64,000 nt of DNA from Gillisia sp. Hel_I_86 (GTDB lineage Bacteria > Bacteroidota > Bacteroidia > Flavobacteriales > Flavobacteriaceae): contig NZ_VISE01000001.1 in the NCBI RefSeq assembly GCF_007827275.1, positions 1,364,001 through 1,428,000 of the forward strand. Direction: 5' to 3'. Of the stretch, positions 44,014-53,246 are shown one piece after another (the stretch's first letter is position 1; every line of letters begins with the position of its first letter). The notes beneath the pieces were generated by a model. The model did no database searches, was not told where the DNA came from, and saw nothing but the letters and a program-made list of their open reading frames with translations. Made by a program: the position numbers and the translations under genes.

Positions 44014-45687
44014 TTAACTCAGTTTTTCCCAAGAATCCCTTAAGGCAACCGTTCTATTAAAGATAAGATTTTCCTTGGTGCTTTCTTTATCTATACAAAA
44101 ATATCCTATCCTTTGAAATTGAAATTTATCTGCTACGCTTGCTTCCTTTAAACTAGGTTCCACATATCCAGTTATAACTTTAAGGGAACCTGGATTTATA
44201 AACTCCATAAAATCCTTTTCTTTATCGGCATCTGGTGCAGCTACCGTGAATAAGCGATCGTACAGCCTTATTTCGGCTTTAACTGCGTGAGGTATAGAAA
44301 CCCAATGCAAGGTTCCTTTCACCTTGCGTAAAGATTCCTCTGTGCCACTCCCGCTCTTACTTTTAGGATCGTAGGTACAATGAATTTCTAGGATATTTCC
44401 GTCATCATCCTTTACTACACTTTCCCCTTTTATGATATATGCGCTTTTTAGGCGAACTTCTTTTCCCAGTGTTAATCTAAAGAATTTTCTATTTGCCTCT
44501 TCTTTAAAATCTTCACGTTCTATATAAAGCTCTTTTGAAAAAGGTATTTTTCGAGTTCCTGCATCATCATCTTCCGGGTTGTTCTCGGTTTCCAACCATT
44601 CTTCTCCGTCTTCATAATTAGTAATAATAAGTTTTACAGGATCCAATACTCCCATTACACGAGGAGCAATTTTATTAAGGTCTTCTCTAATACAGAATTC
44701 CAAGAGCGAAACATCTATAATATTCTCTCTTTTGGCAATCCCGATAGTATCTGCAAATTTCCTGATTGAAGTTGGAGTATAGCCTCTTCTTCTAAAACCA
44801 GAAATAGTGGGCATTCTAGGGTCGTCCCAAGAATTCACCACCTTGTTTTCTACTAATTGTAGCAGTTTACGCTTGCTTACAATGGTATGGCTCAAATTTC
44901 TTCTGGCAAACTCTGTCTGTCTCGGAATAAAATCTCCATTGCTACTGATCATACTTATAAACCAGTTATATAATTCACGATGTGGCAAGAATTCCAGGGT
45001 ACAAAAAGAGTGGGATACGCTTTCTATAAAATCACTTTGTCCATGCGCCCAATCGTACATTGGGTAAATCTTCCACGCATCCCCGGTCCTATGGTGCTTC
45101 TTATGCAAGCTTCTATACATCACAGGATCTCTCATGATCATGTTGGAGGAAGCCATATCTATTTTGGCTCTTAGAACATGGGCTCCTTCCGGGGTTTCCC
45201 CATTTTTCATCTTCTCGAAAAGTTCCAGGTTTTCTGAAATAGGCCTGTTTCTATAAGGACTCTCTGTACCGGGAACTGTGGTAGTTCCTTTTTGTTCGGC
45301 AATCTCTGCGGAAGACTGAGTATCTACATACGCATTCCCAGACTTAATTAGTTCTACTGCCCAATCGTATAATTGTTGAAAATAATCTGAAGCATAACAC
45401 TCCTTATCCCATTTAAAACCTAACCACACCACATCTTCTTTTATGGCATCCACATATTCCTGCTCTTCTTTTATAGGATTTGTATCGTCGAACCTCAGGT
45501 TTACCGGGGCATCGTATCGTTCTCCCAAACCAAAATTCAAACAAATGGAAGAAGCATGACCAATATGAAGGTATCCATTAGGTTCGGGTGGAAAACGAAA
45601 TTTAAGTTCTTGTTCAGTATAAGACCCTTTTAGATCTTCTTCTATAATTTGCTCAATAAAATTGAGTGATTTTTTTACTTCAGACAT
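44014..45687 (-). CDS. glnS: Glutamine--tRNA ligase
   Basis: This 557-aa class I synthetase charges tRNA-Gln directly. It has PEPNGYLHIGHASSICLNFG (HIGH at residues 41-44), the KMSKS equivalent TIVSKRKLLQLV, and the DDTNP and CIREDLN segments specific to GlnRS. The anticodon-binding barrels fill the C-terminal half. Length is standard. A promoter with 22-bp spacing lies at 45710-45742. Confidence 0.98.
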   Translation of the reverse strand: MSEVKKSLNFIEQIIEEDLKGSYTEQELKFRFPPEPNGYLHIGHASSICLNFGLGERYDAPVNLRFDDTNPIKEEQEYVDAIKEDVVWLGFKWDKECYASDYFQQLYDWAVELIKSGNAYVDTQSSAEIAEQKGTTTVPGTESPYRNRPISENLELFEKMKNGETPEGAHVLRAKIDMASSNMIMRDPVMYRSLHKKHHRTGDAWKIYPMYDWAHGQSDFIESVSHSFCTLEFLPHRELYNWFISMISSNGDFIPRQTEFARRNLSHTIVSKRKLLQLVENKVVNSWDDPRMPTISGFRRRGYTPTSIRKFADTIGIAKRENIIDVSLLEFCIREDLNKIAPRVMGVLDPVKLIITNYEDGEEWLETENNPEDDDAGTRKIPFSKELYIEREDFKEEANRKFFRLTLGKEVRLKSAYIIKGESVVKDDDGNILEIHCTYDPKSKSGSGTEESLRKVKGTLHWVSIPHAVKAEIRLYDRLFTVAAPDADKEKDFMEFINPGSLKVITGYVEPSLKEASVADKFQFQRIGYFCIDKESTKENLIFNRTVALRDSWEKLS

Positions 45688-45709
45688 AATTCAATTTCAA
45701 AATATCCCG

Positions 45710-45742
45710 CAAAGTTATCAAAAATTACCACGGTATATCCAA
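45710..45742 (-). promoter_or_regulatory. Promoter of glnS
   Basis: On the minus strand TTG (45740-45742) and TAACTTTG (45710-45717) are separated by 22 bp, 23 bp before the start codon. Confidence 0.62.
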
Positions 45743-45780
45743 AATCTGTCAGCATTCATTTTTGATAACAGTTTTGGTGT

Positions 45781-46320
45781 TTATTTTCGAAATAGTGCAT
45801 CGAAATAATTTGTAGTAGCCAAATATTCCAATCTCGTCTCTTTAAGAAATTTTAAAACTTGCTTTCTATTTGTAGCACTTGGATCTAAACAATCGTTCAA
45901 TTCTGAATCTGCTATGGTCAAAACCAAATACCAATTTCCAATACGGGTAATATGGGAACCTTCAAATAGTGGGTCATAATCTTTTGATTTTAGCCCAGCA
46001 TCAATAAACAGGGGAACTAAATTGATTGTTTTTGTAGGGATTTCTACTTCATGAAACGATAGAAAATACTCCTTCTTATTGATTAAAACCGGCACATTAT
46101 AGCCTACATTATCGTGATCTAACTGGTATTTGGTGTTTATGTAGTTATAAAATTCATCGGCATCTTTTGGATCCACGAATATATAGGAATATTTTTTTGG
46201 AAGTTTTCTTTTAAATTTTTTTGCAACCATAACCTTGTCCTCCTTTATTTCTGGAGCAATCCTTACAGGAATGCAGGAAGTAAAGAGTAACAGAAAAAAA
46301 GAAATTAAAATTAGTTTCAT
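45781..46320 (-). CDS. Lipoprotein of unknown function
   Basis: This 179-aa protein has a lipoprotein signal with lipobox LLFTSC (Cys16). The mature part is mixed alpha/beta with no motif I know; conserved-looking stretches are KKYSYIFVDPKDADEFYNYI and ITRIGNWYLVLTIADS. It lies alone, divergent from folB, probably on the inner face of the outer membrane. Confidence 0.75.
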   Translation of the reverse strand: MKLILISFFLLLFTSCIPVRIAPEIKEDKVMVAKKFKRKLPKKYSYIFVDPKDADEFYNYINTKYQLDHDNVGYNVPVLINKKEYFLSFHEVEIPTKTINLVPLFIDAGLKSKDYDPLFEGSHITRIGNWYLVLTIADSELNDCLDPSATNRKQVLKFLKETRLEYLATTNYFDALFRK

Positions 46321-46474
46321 TTAAAATTTTTACCAACTCCATCGATTACGGTGCAACAATATATGAATATCTGCATAAACAGAACTCTTTTGCCAAAATT
46401 AACCCATCAGTTACCCTAATTTCAAGCAAAGCAGAATTTTATTCGGAAATACTGAATAATAGAAGTTGCAAGTT

Positions 46475-46482
46475 TACCTTTG
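46475..46482 (+). promoter_or_regulatory. Putative -7 element of folB
   Basis: TACCTTTG ends 12 bp before the TTG start at 46495, leaving a leader of only a few bases. Confidence 0.5.
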
Positions 46483-46494
46483 TAAAAAAATATT

Positions 46495-46851
46495 TTGGGA
46501 AAAATAACATTAAAGAATATCAAGGTTTTCTCCTATCATGGTTGCCTTGATGAAGAGGGCAAAATAGGAAGCAATTACCGCGTAGATCTTATGGTAAAAG
46601 GGAATTTAACCCACTCTGCACAAACAGATTCTTTGAGTGATACGATAGACTATGTACATCTAAATAAGATTGTTAAGGAAGAAATGGCAATACGGACAAA
46701 GCTGTTGGAAACCGTTGCAGATCGAATTCTTAATAGGATTTTTAAGGAACTGGAATTAGTGGAAAAAGCCCGTGTAGATGTGTCAAAGATAAATCCTCCT
46801 ATTGGTGGTGATGTTGGTATGGTCACCGTTTCCAGTTCTAAATCGAGATAG
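46495..46851 (+). CDS. folB: Dihydroneopterin aldolase
   Basis: This 118-aa enzyme cleaves 7,8-dihydroneopterin to 6-hydroxymethyl-dihydropterin and glycolaldehyde in folate synthesis. It begins GKITLKNIKVFSYHGCLDEEG and ends KINPPIGGDVGMVTV, both typical (YHG and PPIGG). The start codon is TTG at 46495; no ATG lies upstream in frame. Other folate genes are not adjacent. tRNA-Cys follows. Confidence 0.93.
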   Translation: MGKITLKNIKVFSYHGCLDEEGKIGSNYRVDLMVKGNLTHSAQTDSLSDTIDYVHLNKIVKEEMAIRTKLLETVADRILNRIFKELELVEKARVDVSKINPPIGGDVGMVTVSSSKSR

Positions 46852-46855
46852 AAAC

Positions 46856-46888
46856 TTGTGGATGAACAGATATTTTTTATTACATTTG
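46856..46888 (+). promoter_or_regulatory. Promoter of tRNA-Cys
   Basis: TTG at 46856-46858 and TACATTTG at 46881-46888 are 22 bp apart, and the tRNA begins 16 bp later. It overlaps the folB region downstream of its stop. Confidence 0.65.
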
Positions 46889-46903
46889 CCATCCTAATTT
46901 AAT

Positions 46904-46974
46904 GGCATCGTGGCCGAGTGGCTAGGCAGAGCTCTGCAAAAGCTCGTACAGCGGTTCGAATCCGCTCGATGCCT
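46904..46974 (+). tRNA. tRNA-Cys (GCA)
   Basis: A full cloverleaf can be drawn: acceptor GGCATCG/CGATGCC, D-arm GCC...GGC, anticodon stem GAGCT/AGCTC with loop CTGCAAA (anticodon GCA), and T-arm GCGG/CCGC with TTCGAAT. The discriminator base is T, as expected for cysteine. CCA is not encoded. Confidence 0.97.
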
Positions 46975-46975
46975 C

Positions 46976-47006
46976 AAAAAGCTTCCCTAACAGGAAGCTT
47001 TTTTTA
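46976..47006 (+). terminator. Terminator of tRNA-Cys
   Basis: The stem AAGCTTCC/GGAAGCTT with a 6-nt loop is followed by a run of T, directly after the tRNA. Confidence 0.88.
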
Positions 47007-47047
47007 TGGAATTTAGTAAAAATAACAGTTCAAATGAAAACCTAAAC

Positions 47048-47773
47048 TTAGCTCTTAGTTGCTTTCTTTGTATCTAGGTAAAAAACCACGTTTTCGGGCT
47101 CCAAGATTTCTATTTGATCTTGAAGGCGTTCAATTTTTTTAGGAAATATCCCTCTAGTAATTAAAATTCCACCAAATATCATCATTAGCAAACTTATTCC
47201 TCTTTTCATCTTAAAGATACGCCCAGGAGTAAGTTTTCTATTTAGTTTTTTGGCTAGCAGGATTTTGAAGATATCAAGGAAAAGATAGGTTCCTAGTACT
47301 GTAGAAAAGAAAACAGTGATACGGTTTGGCTCCATGTCCAAGGTAGGACCAAATACAATTATAAGTCCAAGCCAAAAGCCCAGCACTCCAATATTTATAA
47401 AATTCAATAGAAAACCTTTAGCGGCAAGACCAAAGTAATCCCTTCTGCTTAATTTTCGAACCTCTGGGGTATCAGCCTCTAGCAAAATAGATTTTTTGGT
47501 TTGTATAAAAGACATTATCCCATAGGTACTAAGGATCATCCCACCAAAAATAAATAAACCGGGATCATCTTTTAGACTGGTTAAGAGTTTGGACGTGCTT
47601 AAATAGGCAATTAAAAGAAAAACCACATCTGCAAGAATAACACCTAAATCAAAAGCAATTGCTGCTCTAAACCCTTTAAGTGCCGCAGTTTCCAGTAATA
47701 CAAAGAAAACCGGACCTAAAAGGAATGCTAAAAATATTCCCATTGGTATTGCTGCCAAAATATCTTGCACCAT
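47048..47773 (-). CDS. LysE family amino acid exporter-like protein
   Basis: This 241-aa protein has about six membrane helices and the LysE-type opening AAIPMGIFLAFLLGPVFFVLLETAA. The fold is that of small amino acid or metabolite exporters. I use the ATG at 47773 (MVQDILAAIPMG), because a -7 element (47792-47799) overlaps the longer frame starting at 47794. The substrate is unknown. Confidence 0.87.
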   Translation of the reverse strand: MVQDILAAIPMGIFLAFLLGPVFFVLLETAALKGFRAAIAFDLGVILADVVFLLIAYLSTSKLLTSLKDDPGLFIFGGMILSTYGIMSFIQTKKSILLEADTPEVRKLSRRDYFGLAAKGFLLNFINIGVLGFWLGLIIVFGPTLDMEPNRITVFFSTVLGTYLFLDIFKILLAKKLNRKLTPGRIFKMKRGISLLMMIFGGILITRGIFPKKIERLQDQIEILEPENVVFYLDTKKATKS

Positions 47774-47791
47774 ACAATTATTTGATTTCCA

Positions 47792-47799
47792 CAAATATA
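47792..47799 (-). promoter_or_regulatory. Putative -7 element of the LysE-like gene
   Basis: The minus strand reads TATATTTG, 18 bp before the ATG at 47773. Confidence 0.5.
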
Positions 47800-47804
47800 A
47801 CCTT

Positions 47805-48476
47805 CTAGTTTATCTTTTTAATGGTTCCGCCAAAAGTGGTTCTTTCATCTATCTTTTTAGGATTTCCATAAACATAGATTGTTCCACCTGCCCTCACCTT
47901 AGCATTTACATAAGATTTAGAAAAAATACTAGCAGTTCCTCCACCAGCAATACTTACCTTAACATCTGATCCTATAAGGTTCTCCCCTTTAAAATCGCCG
48001 GCAGCTTTTACATCTATATCTTGTTTTGTTGCACTGCCAATTATAATGAGGTTCCCACCAGTTACAACACTGGCATATAAATTTTCCACCTCTACGTTCG
48101 CTTTTACATCTGCTCCTTCTTGAACCCTAATATTAAGGATAGGTTGCGAAATTTTTCCGCAGAGATCTATGCTTGCATTTTGCTTTGCTTCAACTTTTAC
48201 AAATTGCTTAAAAAAGATGTTTACAATGGTGTTATCTTCCTTCCACAAATAATCTATGTTTATACTTATCTTTAAAACTCCATTTTTAACCTGAAGATCT
48301 ACCTTATCACGACTACTTCCAGTTATAACAGCCCTATTTTCTTCAGCTTGGGTAAAATTTACCTTAAGGCCTTTTGTTATCTCGGCCTCGATAAAATTAT
48401 CAAGTTCCACTGTGATTTCCTGAGCAAAAGTTAGGGGTGCACAGGATAAAAACATTAATAAAACAATTTTTTTCAT
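47805..48476 (-). CDS. DUF2807 (head GIN domain) exported protein
   Basis: This 223-aa protein has a signal peptide (MKKIVLLMFLSCAPLTFAQ) and a regular beta-helix-like body of short repeats, as in NIRVQEGADVKANVEVENLY and VKVSIAGGGTASIFSKSYV. This is the adhesin-like DUF2807/head-GIN fold of Bacteroidetes. The function is unknown. It lies 11 bp after rnr. The ATG at 48476 is preferred over the TTG two codons earlier. Confidence 0.85.
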   Translation of the reverse strand: MKKIVLLMFLSCAPLTFAQEITVELDNFIEAEITKGLKVNFTQAEENRAVITGSSRDKVDLQVKNGVLKISINIDYLWKEDNTIVNIFFKQFVKVEAKQNASIDLCGKISQPILNIRVQEGADVKANVEVENLYASVVTGGNLIIIGSATKQDIDVKAAGDFKGENLIGSDVKVSIAGGGTASIFSKSYVNAKVRAGGTIYVYGNPKKIDERTTFGGTIKKIN

Positions 48477-48487
48477 CACCAATAATA

Positions 48488-50683
48488 TTAATCAATTCGT
48501 TCTTTCTTTCCAATTAAATTAAAATCCAAATGTCTTTTAACCAAATCGGCATTCTTAACAGAAATATATACTTCGTCGCCTAATTGGTACATATTCTTAC
48601 TTTTTCTACCAATTATTGCATATTGTTCTTCATCGAAATCGTAATGATCGTCCCTAATATCCCGTAAGCGAACCATTCCTTCGCATTTGTTAGAAATAAT
48701 TTCAACATAGATTCCCCACTCTGTAACCCCCGAAATTACTCCTAAAAATTCTTCATCCTGGTGATCCAGCATAAACTTTACTTGCATGAATTTTATGGAA
48801 TCACGTTCTGCATTGGTTGCCAAGCTTTCCATTTCACTACTATGATGACACTTTTCTTCATATTCATCTTCCTTAGCCGAAGGTTTGGAATCCAAATAAC
48901 TTTGCAACAATCTATGCGTCATTACATCTGGATATCTTCTAATTGGAGACGTAAAATGGGAGTAATAATCGAAGGATAAACCATAATGTCCTATATTCTT
49001 AGTGCTGTAATAAGCCTTGCTCATTGTTCTAATGGTAAGGGTATCTACTAAATTTTGCTCTTTTGTTCCTTGAACATCACTTAAAAGTGCATTTAAAGAG
49101 ATGGAAATAGAAGATTTATCCTTTAAGTTGATCTTGTATCCAAATTTAGCAATCACCGTTTGCAGCGTATTTAATTTAGAATCATCTGGCTCATCATGAC
49201 ATCTATATACAAAGGTCTTCTTTGGAGTTTGCTTTCCAATGAATTGTGCTACCCTTTTATTTGCCAGCAACATAAATTCTTCAATCAACTTATTGGCTTC
49301 CTCGGAAGTTTTAAAAAATACTCCCACCGGCTCATTTTCTTCATTTAAATTGAATTTTACTTCAACTTTATCAAAAGAAATAGCACCCTCATTCATACGT
49401 CTTATCCGCATTTGCTTTGCAAGATCGTTTAGGGTTATAACCGCGTCCACAACATTTTCTCCCACATTATATCCGTTTTCACGAATAGAGATCTCCGTTG
49501 GAATAGTTCCTTTTTCAGTCTCAATAATATGTTGCGCTTCTTCATATGCAAAACGCTCATCAGACAAAGTTACTGTTCTCCCAAACCACTCGTTAATGAC
49601 GTGGCCTTTTCCATCTATTTCGAACAATGCAGAAAAAGTGTATTTTTCTTCATTGGGTCTCAAAGAACATGCATTATTGGATAATACTTCTGGCAACATA
49701 GGTACTACCCTATCTACCAAATATACCGATGTGGCCCTTTCATAAGCTTCATCGTCCAGAATTGTCCCGGGCTTTAGATAATGGGAAACATCTGCAATAT
49801 GAATTCCTATTTCAAAATTGCCATTTTCCAACTTTTTAAAACTCAAGGCATCATCAAAATCCTTTGCATCTTTTGGATCTATAGTAAAAGTTAAGATTTC
49901 ACGAAGATCTCGACGTTTCTTAATCTCATCCTCCTGAATAGAGGTATCTATATTATTTGCAAAATCCTCTATTTCCTTAGGGAATTCATGTGGCAATCCA
50001 TACTGGGCAAGAATTGCATGCATTTCTGTTTGATGTTCTCCCGGTTTACCTAATACCTGTTTGATGCTACCAAAGGGGGAATCTGCTTTTTCCGGCCATT
50101 CTTCCATGGTTACCACAACCTTATCCCCATCTTGTGCATCCAGCATTTTATTCTTTTGGACAAAAATATCTGTATACATTTTAGGATCCTGTATGGCAAC
50201 AAACCCAAAGTTTGGTTGCATTTGTAAAACCCCTACAAATTCTGTTTTTTTCCTTTTAATGATCTTTACTATCTCTCCCTCAGATTTTCTTTTTCTTCGT
50301 TTATTGTAAATATAAACTTCCACTTCATCCCCGTTCAAGGCCTTGTTCAAAGCATTGGCAGGAATAAAAATATCCTCTTCCATATCCTCCACTACAACAT
50401 AACCGAAGCCTTTGGTTGTCATATCAAGTTTGCCTTGATAATATTCTGGGTTTCCGCCCATTTTGAATTTTCCTTTTCCTTCCTCTTCAATTTGTTTTTT
50501 AGCTGCTAATTGTGCTAAATTTTTAATTATTTTATTCCTGGAACTAGCATCTGTTAGATCTAGTTTAGCAGCAATTTGTTTGTAGTTAAAGCTTGTGCTT
50601 GGGGATTTTCTTAATATATCTAGGATACTTTTGGAAAGATTTCCTTCGTTCCTAGGTTTTGACCCTTTATTCTTTCTATTCAT
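48488..50683 (-). CDS. rnr: Ribonuclease R
   Basis: This 731-aa 3'-5' exoribonuclease degrades structured RNA. Domains in order are an N-terminal winged-helix-like segment (about residues 17-60), two cold-shock domains (about 75-215), the RNB catalytic domain with DPKDAKDFDDALS (about 272-284), and a C-terminal S1 domain (about 645-725). It is transcribed away from the AT-rich gap before rpiB. Confidence 0.97.
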   Translation of the reverse strand: MNRKNKGSKPRNEGNLSKSILDILRKSPSTSFNYKQIAAKLDLTDASSRNKIIKNLAQLAAKKQIEEEGKGKFKMGGNPEYYQGKLDMTTKGFGYVVVEDMEEDIFIPANALNKALNGDEVEVYIYNKRRKRKSEGEIVKIIKRKKTEFVGVLQMQPNFGFVAIQDPKMYTDIFVQKNKMLDAQDGDKVVVTMEEWPEKADSPFGSIKQVLGKPGEHQTEMHAILAQYGLPHEFPKEIEDFANNIDTSIQEDEIKKRRDLREILTFTIDPKDAKDFDDALSFKKLENGNFEIGIHIADVSHYLKPGTILDDEAYERATSVYLVDRVVPMLPEVLSNNACSLRPNEEKYTFSALFEIDGKGHVINEWFGRTVTLSDERFAYEEAQHIIETEKGTIPTEISIRENGYNVGENVVDAVITLNDLAKQMRIRRMNEGAISFDKVEVKFNLNEENEPVGVFFKTSEEANKLIEEFMLLANKRVAQFIGKQTPKKTFVYRCHDEPDDSKLNTLQTVIAKFGYKINLKDKSSISISLNALLSDVQGTKEQNLVDTLTIRTMSKAYYSTKNIGHYGLSFDYYSHFTSPIRRYPDVMTHRLLQSYLDSKPSAKEDEYEEKCHHSSEMESLATNAERDSIKFMQVKFMLDHQDEEFLGVISGVTEWGIYVEIISNKCEGMVRLRDIRDDHYDFDEEQYAIIGRKSKNMYQLGDEVYISVKNADLVKRHLDFNLIGKKERID

Positions 50684-50924
50684 AAATCTTAATAAGCTAT
50701 AAAATTACAGCTAAAATGTGACTTTAAAATAATCTATCAATAAAGTTTTGTTAAGCCTCTAACTACAAGCCAGTAAAGAGTTTCTTTTTAACTTGTTTTG
50801 ATAATCAGCTACTTAATAATCATAAAGTCTTAAAATTAATTTTTATTTTATTAAAGTTTTCTTAATTTTAAATTAATATCCCTTTCATAATTTCCCCACA
50901 AATTTGTAAGAAAAAGTGATTTTA

Positions 50925-51089
50925 ATGAATAAATCAACTAAAATCTCGCTTTTATTCTATCTTATATTTCTCTTGGGAATTTTAGGAGTATTTGCTGTTG
51001 TTAGTAAAACCCTAAACAAAAAAAGTAATATGGATCTTCACTATTCCACCAAGATTATATCAACTAATATAGCGTACAATAAAGACTAG
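50925..51089 (+). CDS. Possible small single-span membrane protein
   Basis: A 54-aa ORF from ATG at 50925 begins MNKSTKISLLFYLIFLLGIL, a basic N-terminus and a membrane helix (about residues 8-26), then a polar tail ending AYNKD. It is longer than expected by chance in such AT-rich sequence, but there is no clear promoter or known family. Confidence 0.4.
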   Translation: MNKSTKISLLFYLIFLLGILGVFAVVSKTLNKKSNMDLHYSTKIISTNIAYNKD

Positions 51090-51751
51090 AAGTCAAATAC
51101 TTATAGTAAAATCAGTCTTTATTTATTTGTCTTCAAAATTTGATTATTAATTGTAAATATCTTATTTACAGATTATTAAATAGATAATAATAGCTAAAAA
51201 ATTTATTCAAATTTAATTAATTATTTATAATACTTTTTAAGGAGAGGGCTTTAAAAATTGAAGTTATAAACACTTATATTATATTTATCTTTTTTCTTCT
51301 TATTAAAAAATTAAAACTATTGGTTATTATAGCTTGTTAACTTCTAGCATAACTTTATTCAATAAAAATAGGATTTTGAGATACCAACATTTTAGATTGA
51401 CTTGTTAACAGTTCAATATATTTATAAGCCATTGATACTCTTGTTATTTTAAGATTTACTTAACAATGGTTAACAAATAAATGTTAATAGAAATTATTAA
51501 AAACTATATCCCAATCCGTTGTTCACAATCTACATTTTTATGCTCATAACTTCCCTAGAAATTCTATAGTTATAATTAGGAGAAAAGGAATTTATATTGC
51601 TATTGTAAATTCTGAACTTAAAAGCAAATTTTTTTGTTAAATTCCAGCATATTGTTATTCACATTTTATAAAAAATCTTAACCCTTTAAAAACAGGACAT
51701 TTAGAAATAGTAATTAACAATGGATATTATAATAGTTAACAAGCCATTTTT

Positions 51752-51759
51752 TACCTTTG
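51752..51759 (+). promoter_or_regulatory. Putative -7 element of rpiB
   Basis: TACCTTTG lies 21 bp before the ATG at 51781 and inside the longer frame from 51757, which supports the shorter start. Confidence 0.55.
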
Positions 51760-51780
51760 TTCAACCTTAAAAATAAACTT

Positions 51781-52215
51781 ATGAAAATAGCAATTGGAAA
51801 TGATCACGCTGGAACTGAATACAAGGAAACTATTGTTGCCTTTCTGGAATCTAAAGGAATAGAAGTTATTAACTATGGTACCAATAGTGAAGAAAGTGTG
51901 GATTATCCAGATTTTGTGCACCCTGTTGCGAGCGATGTGGAAGGTAACAAGGTAGACATAGGAATTATTATATGTGGTAGCGGGAATGGAGCTTCCATGA
52001 CCGCCAATAAGCACCAAGGTGTACGTTGTGCACTGTGCTGGACAGGAGAGATTGCCAAATTGGCAAGACAACATAATAATGCAAATATTTTAAGCATTCC
52101 TGCCAGGTTTGTATCTCAAACTCAAGCAGTGGATATGGTGGATATTTTTCTAAATACAGAATTTGAAGGTGGACGGCATCAAAATCGTGTTGAAAAAATA
52201 CCGGTGAATAATTAA
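51781..52215 (+). CDS. rpiB: Ribose 5-phosphate isomerase B
   Basis: This 144-aa enzyme interconverts ribose 5-phosphate and ribulose 5-phosphate. It begins MKIAIGNDHAGTEYKE and has IICGSGNGASMTANK with the catalytic Cys (about residue 65) and the RCALCW segment. Length is standard. Its stop overlaps the start of the CDF gene (TAATG). Confidence 0.96.
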   Translation: MKIAIGNDHAGTEYKETIVAFLESKGIEVINYGTNSEESVDYPDFVHPVASDVEGNKVDIGIIICGSGNGASMTANKHQGVRCALCWTGEIAKLARQHNNANILSIPARFVSQTQAVDMVDIFLNTEFEGGRHQNRVEKIPVNN

Positions 52216-53123
52216 TGGCACATAACCACGGTCATGATCACACCCATATAGTAAAAGGTAAAAATCTTTTATTTTCTATATTTCTAAATATAGGGATTAC
52301 ACTTGCCCAAGTAATTGGTGGATTGTTAAGTGGAAGTCTTGCGCTGCTATCGGATGCGCTCCATAATTTTAGTGATGTACTTTCTTTATTGGTAAGTTAT
52401 ATTGCCAATATTTTATCTAAAAGGGATGCTTCGTTAAAACACACTTTTGGATATAAAAGAGCAGAAGTTGTTGCGGCATTTGTAAATGCTTCTACCCTTA
52501 TTGTAGTTGCTGTTATTCTTATTGTTGAAGCTTTTCAAAGATTTAAGAATCCAGAAACCATAGATTCCAATCTTGTTATTTGGTTATCCCTTTTGGCAAT
52601 TACAGGGAATGGTTTAAGTGTCTTGCTTTTAAAAAAAGACAGTAAAGCCAACCTCAATATGCGTTCGGCATATTTACACTTGTTAACAGATATGATGGCT
52701 TCTGTCGCTGTACTGGCCGGAGGTTTATTGATGAAATATTATAAAATTTTCTGGGTAGATAGTGTGCTTACATTGGCCATTGCCGTTTATCTTATTATTG
52801 TTGGCTACGATTTATTGAAATCGGCTACCAAGGTGCTCATGCTTTTTACGCCAAGCGATCTTGCATTGGAAGATATAGCTGAAAAAATTTGCTCTCTTCC
52901 AAAAATAAAAAACGTACATCATGTCCATGTGTGGCAATTAAATGAAGCGGAAATCCATCTGGAAGCACATGTGGATTTCACTGAAGATATATCACTTTCA
53001 AAATTCGAGGTTATTTTATCTGAAATTGAAGAATTGGCTTTTCATTCCTTCGGAATCAATCATGTGAACATTCAACCGGAATTTGGAAAGTGTGAAAATA
53101 AAGATCTAATTGTTCAGGATTGA
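52215..53123 (+). CDS. Cation diffusion facilitator (zinc/cobalt exporter)
   Basis: This 302-aa inner-membrane antiporter exports divalent metals. The His-rich start MAHNHGHDHTH is typical of CzcD/ZitB-type proteins. Six membrane helices carry the metal-site patterns DALHNFSDVLSL (helix 2) and LHLLTDMMASVAVL (helix 5). A C-terminal cytosolic domain follows (HHVHVWQLNEAEIHLEAHVD). It is translationally coupled to rpiB by a 1-base overlap. Confidence 0.95.
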   Translation: MAHNHGHDHTHIVKGKNLLFSIFLNIGITLAQVIGGLLSGSLALLSDALHNFSDVLSLLVSYIANILSKRDASLKHTFGYKRAEVVAAFVNASTLIVVAVILIVEAFQRFKNPETIDSNLVIWLSLLAITGNGLSVLLLKKDSKANLNMRSAYLHLLTDMMASVAVLAGGLLMKYYKIFWVDSVLTLAIAVYLIIVGYDLLKSATKVLMLFTPSDLALEDIAEKICSLPKIKNVHHVHVWQLNEAEIHLEAHVDFTEDISLSKFEVILSEIEELAFHSFGINHVNIQPEFGKCENKDLIVQD

Positions 53124-53164
53124 AAAATAAAATATATATACGTTTTTTTCATAATAGTTATCTC

Positions 53165-53246
53165 GTCACCCTGTCCCGAAAGCTTTCGGGATTATTTCAG
53201 GGTCTCAATTTATAGTGTTATGAGATTCTTAAACTCCCGAACGGTC
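53165..53246. repeat. Dispersed palindrome (type A), copy 3, left part, interrupted by IS
   Basis: It begins GTCACCCTG and contains the perfect 18-bp palindrome TCCCGAAAGCTTTCGGGA, followed by TTTCAGGGTCTCA and TGAGATTCTTAAAC. The rest of the unit continues after the IS at 54702-54722 (GAACGGTCGGGACAGTATG). Confidence 0.7.
53239..53246. repeat. Left target-site duplication of the IS4 element
   Basis: GAACGGTC is repeated at 54702-54709 directly outside the right inverted repeat, an 8-bp duplication. Confidence 0.85.

Larger units (their letters stand above)
50684..51780. other. 1.1-kb AT-rich divergent gap, candidate replication origin
   Basis: No established gene lies here apart from a possible small ORF at 50925-51089. 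The stretch 51120-51330 is extremely AT-rich and could unwind easily. GTTAAC occurs at 51336, 51404, 51469 and 51735; CTTGTTAAC occurs at 51333 and 51401 and as GTTAACAAG at 51735; TTAACAATGG occurs at 51460 and 51714. One site, TTATTCACA (around 51655-51663), differs by one base from the classical DnaA box TTATCCACA. Genes on both sides are transcribed away. The origin call is inference. Confidence 0.45.

Noticed and set aside
51500-51670. DnaA boxes proving an origin
   Set aside because: Only one-mismatch or two-mismatch sites were found (TTATTCACA, TTGTTCACA); they support but do not prove the call.
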